Positions 62,756 through 64,000 of a stretch of 64,000 nt of DNA are shown here, in pieces. Position numbers and translations under genes: made by a program. A model generated the notes under the pieces. That model did no database searches. It had not been told where the DNA came from and was given only the letters and a program-made list of their open reading frames with translations. Each line of letters begins with the position of its first letter. Within the stretch, counting starts at the first letter, position 1. Where the stretch lies: contig NZ_CANMFS010000005.1 in assembly GCF_947497275.1 (NCBI RefSeq), forward strand, positions 1-64,000, read 5' to 3'. The DNA comes from an uncultured Sulfitobacter sp. Its GTDB lineage: Bacteria; Pseudomonadota; Alphaproteobacteria; Rhodobacterales; Rhodobacteraceae.

Positions 62756-63370
62756 ATGAGTAACTTGTTTCTGGCGCTCGCTGTCGCGGGCGCGCTCGTT
62801 GCCGGTTGCGCCCAAAAGGGTAAGGAATCGTCAACCCAAGAGATCGAAGCCAGCGTCTACCGACCAACGGGACAGCCTTCGATGACGTTGTTTACCATGG
62901 TGAACAACAACAGCGGGGCCGGCGCGCATTCGGCGTTATTGATCAACGCCAGCCAATCCGTGCTGTTCGATCCAGCGGGTTCGTTCGAACACGCGCGTGT
63001 GCCTGAACGCGGTGATGTGCTTTACGGGATGACGCCTTCGTGGGTGCGCTCCTATAAATCCGCCCACGCACGCGACACTTTTCATGTCGTCTCGCAGGAA
63101 ATTCCGCTGACGGCGGCACAGGCCGAGCGGGCCTTGCAACTCGTGCAGGCGAATGGCGCAGTGGCCAGCGCAATGTGCGCCAATGCGACCTCCGGTATCC
63201 TGCGGCAAGTACCGGGGTTTCAGAATATTCGACAGGGTTTTTACCCGCTCAAGCTGATGGAGCAGGTCGAGGGGATGCCTAACGTCATCACGGATCGCTA
63301 TTACGAGACCGACAGCGGCGATGTGCGCGACGGCGTGGCCGATTACGCCATCACGAACAGCAATCCATAG
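62756..63370 (+). CDS. Lipoprotein with a possible permuted papain-like fold
   Basis: This 204-aa protein has a lipoprotein signal (LAVAGALVAGC, Cys18 as lipidation site). The mature part contains GAGAHSALLIN (about 54-64), LFDPAGSF, GDVLYGMTPSWV and later ASAMCANATSGIL. A histidine followed much later by a cysteine, with the DPAGSF and GDVLYG turns, recalls permuted papain-fold hydrolases of the NlpC/P60 or DUF4105 sort, but this is uncertain. It starts 20 bp after the oxidase subunit gene. Its 3' end overlaps the convergent azlD gene by 28 bp. Confidence 0.7.
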   Translation: MSNLFLALAVAGALVAGCAQKGKESSTQEIEASVYRPTGQPSMTLFTMVNNNSGAGAHSALLINASQSVLFDPAGSFEHARVPERGDVLYGMTPSWVRSYKSAHARDTFHVVSQEIPLTAAQAERALQLVQANGAVASAMCANATSGILRQVPGFQNIRQGFYPLKLMEQVEGMPNVITDRYYETDSGDVRDGVADYAITNSNP

Positions 63371-63675
63371 AGCGTCCCGGCGCCGCACAGGATCGAGAGG
63401 ATCACGTTGCGTGTCACGAGGCCGATGGCAAGGGTAACTACCGCCGCTGCGGCGCGCGGCACGTCAAATACCCCGTCCGTAGCCACGGGCCAGACGACCT
63501 GCGGTGCCACAAGTGCCGGCAGAATCGCCACAGCGGTATAACGCAGATGGCGTAGCAGCCAGGGCGGCATCGCACGGTCCCCGACCAATCCGGTAAAAAC
63601 AAAGCGCAAACCGAAGCTGCCGATGCCGAGCAGAATGATGACCGTCCACAGAGTGCCGGTTTCGATTTCCGTCAT
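63343..63675 (-). CDS. AzlD family branched-chain amino acid exporter subunit
   Basis: This 110-aa protein has four hydrophobic helices and the family pattern TVIILLGIGSFGLRFVF (about 10-26), then MPPWLLRHLRYTAVAILPAL (about 36-55). With AzlC it exports branched-chain amino acids. Its start overlaps the stop of the upstream azlC-like gene (ATGA). The start MTEIETG at 63675 is preferred over an upstream codon inside azlC. Confidence 0.9.
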   Translation of the reverse strand: MTEIETGTLWTVIILLGIGSFGLRFVFTGLVGDRAMPPWLLRHLRYTAVAILPALVAPQVVWPVATDGVFDVPRAAAAVVTLAIGLVTRNVILSILCGAGTLYGLLFVMA

Positions 63676-64000
63676 GCCACCTCTCCGCGCCGTGCGAGCC
63701 AAAGCTCGGTCTGTGCCCCGGCCATCATGCCAGCGATGCCCGCCACGATTAGGCCGAGTGAATAGGGCAGCATCGCCGCGGGCAGGCTGACCGCGACGGC
63801 GACAAGGGCGGCAACCAGATGCGCGGGCGTGCGGAACATCGGTGCGATCATCGCCAGAAAAGCAATCGGGATTGCGAAATCGAGCGCCCAGCTGTCAGGA
63901 ACCCGCGCGCCCGCGATCGCACCGATCAGCGTGAATATGTACCAAAGCGGCACAATGGGCGTCACCGCCCCGAAGAAAAAGGCTATTCGCTGCGGCACAG
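63672..64000 (-). CDS. AzlC family exporter subunit, N-terminal part outside the window
   Basis: At least 109 C-terminal residues of an AzlC-type permease are present. Helices include FTLIGAIAGARVPDSWALDF and FAIPIAFLAMIAPMFRTPAH, the latter containing the family-typical FAIPxxFLAL-like turn. The frame is open to the window edge, and the GTG near 63998 is too late to be the start, because AzlC proteins are usually about 230-240 aa. It is coupled to azlD by a 4-bp overlap. Confidence 0.85.
   Translation of the reverse strand, partial: VPQRIAFFFGAVTPIVPLWYIFTLIGAIAGARVPDSWALDFAIPIAFLAMIAPMFRTPAHLVAALVAVAVSLPAAMLPYSLGLIVAGIAGMMAGAQTELWLARRGEVA

Overview
The window is about 64 kb of GC-rich, densely packed chromosome. 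It most likely comes from a marine alphaproteobacterium of the Rhodobacteraceae (Roseobacter group, Sulfitobacter/Roseovarius-like). Several features point there: the cysG-DUF2849-cysI-cysH-DUF934 assimilatory operon with a divergent Lrp-type regulator, ectoine hydrolase genes (doeA/doeB), an orphan phnM, the order uvrC-pgsA-moaD-moaE, an FnrL-type box in front of a universal stress gene, and the 44-aa aa3-oxidase subunit IV. No rRNA, tRNA, CRISPR array or intact mobile element was seen. All assignments come from reading the sequence and from family knowledge; no searches were run.

Layout. Positions 1-1.1 kb hold decayed IS3-family transposase pieces. Positions 1.5-6.6 kb hold the sulfate/sulfite assimilation operon (minus strand) and its divergent AsnC/Lrp regulator, with two palindromes between them. 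Positions 7-8.2 kb hold an isolated phnM, followed by a third IS3 remnant on the minus strand. Positions 9-12.8 kb hold ectoine degradation genes (doeB, doeA, and a divergent aminotransferase). Positions 12.8-18.9 kb hold a homogentisate operon: hmgA, fahA, an unusual metallo-beta-lactamase-fold protein, a flavin hydroxylase and a 59-aa partner, under a divergent MarR regulator with a clear palindromic operator. Positions 19-26 kb hold a copper chaperone pair, an HtrA protease divergent from a two-component system, and a cyanide-insensitive-type cytochrome bd operon with a 36-aa third subunit and a strong terminator. Positions 26-33 kb hold a quinone oxidoreductase, a DMT transporter, a CoxG-like protein, an ABC-2 exporter, an S49 peptidase, a zinc-ribbon microprotein, a CaCA antiporter and a FolM-like SDR. 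Positions 33-37 kb hold uvrC-pgsA-moaDE and uspA. Positions 37-43 kb hold an OmpA-family protein, ubiA, rsmE and gshA. Positions 44-49 kb hold a nine-gene, mostly ATGA-coupled minus-strand operon running pyrB, four small membrane-protein genes, a catalytically degenerate dihydroorotase, plsY and two unknown genes. Positions 49-57 kb hold a family-4-like uracil-DNA glycosylase lacking iron-sulfur cysteines, a LysE exporter, moaB and an RND pump of unusual topology. Positions 57-64 kb hold a lone DsbD-alpha-type protein, YqgE, a Sua5-type enzyme, an acyl-CoA dehydrogenase operon, a small oxidase subunit, a lipoprotein and azlD/azlC, the last cut by the window edge.

Most of this is ordinary roseobacter core and catabolic genome. 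The parts most worth a second look are the pyrB-to-pseudo-dihydroorotase operon with its interposed membrane microproteins, the homogentisate operon with its two-component hydroxylase and altered metal site, the uracil-DNA glycosylase without its cluster ligands, and the enlarged RND pump.
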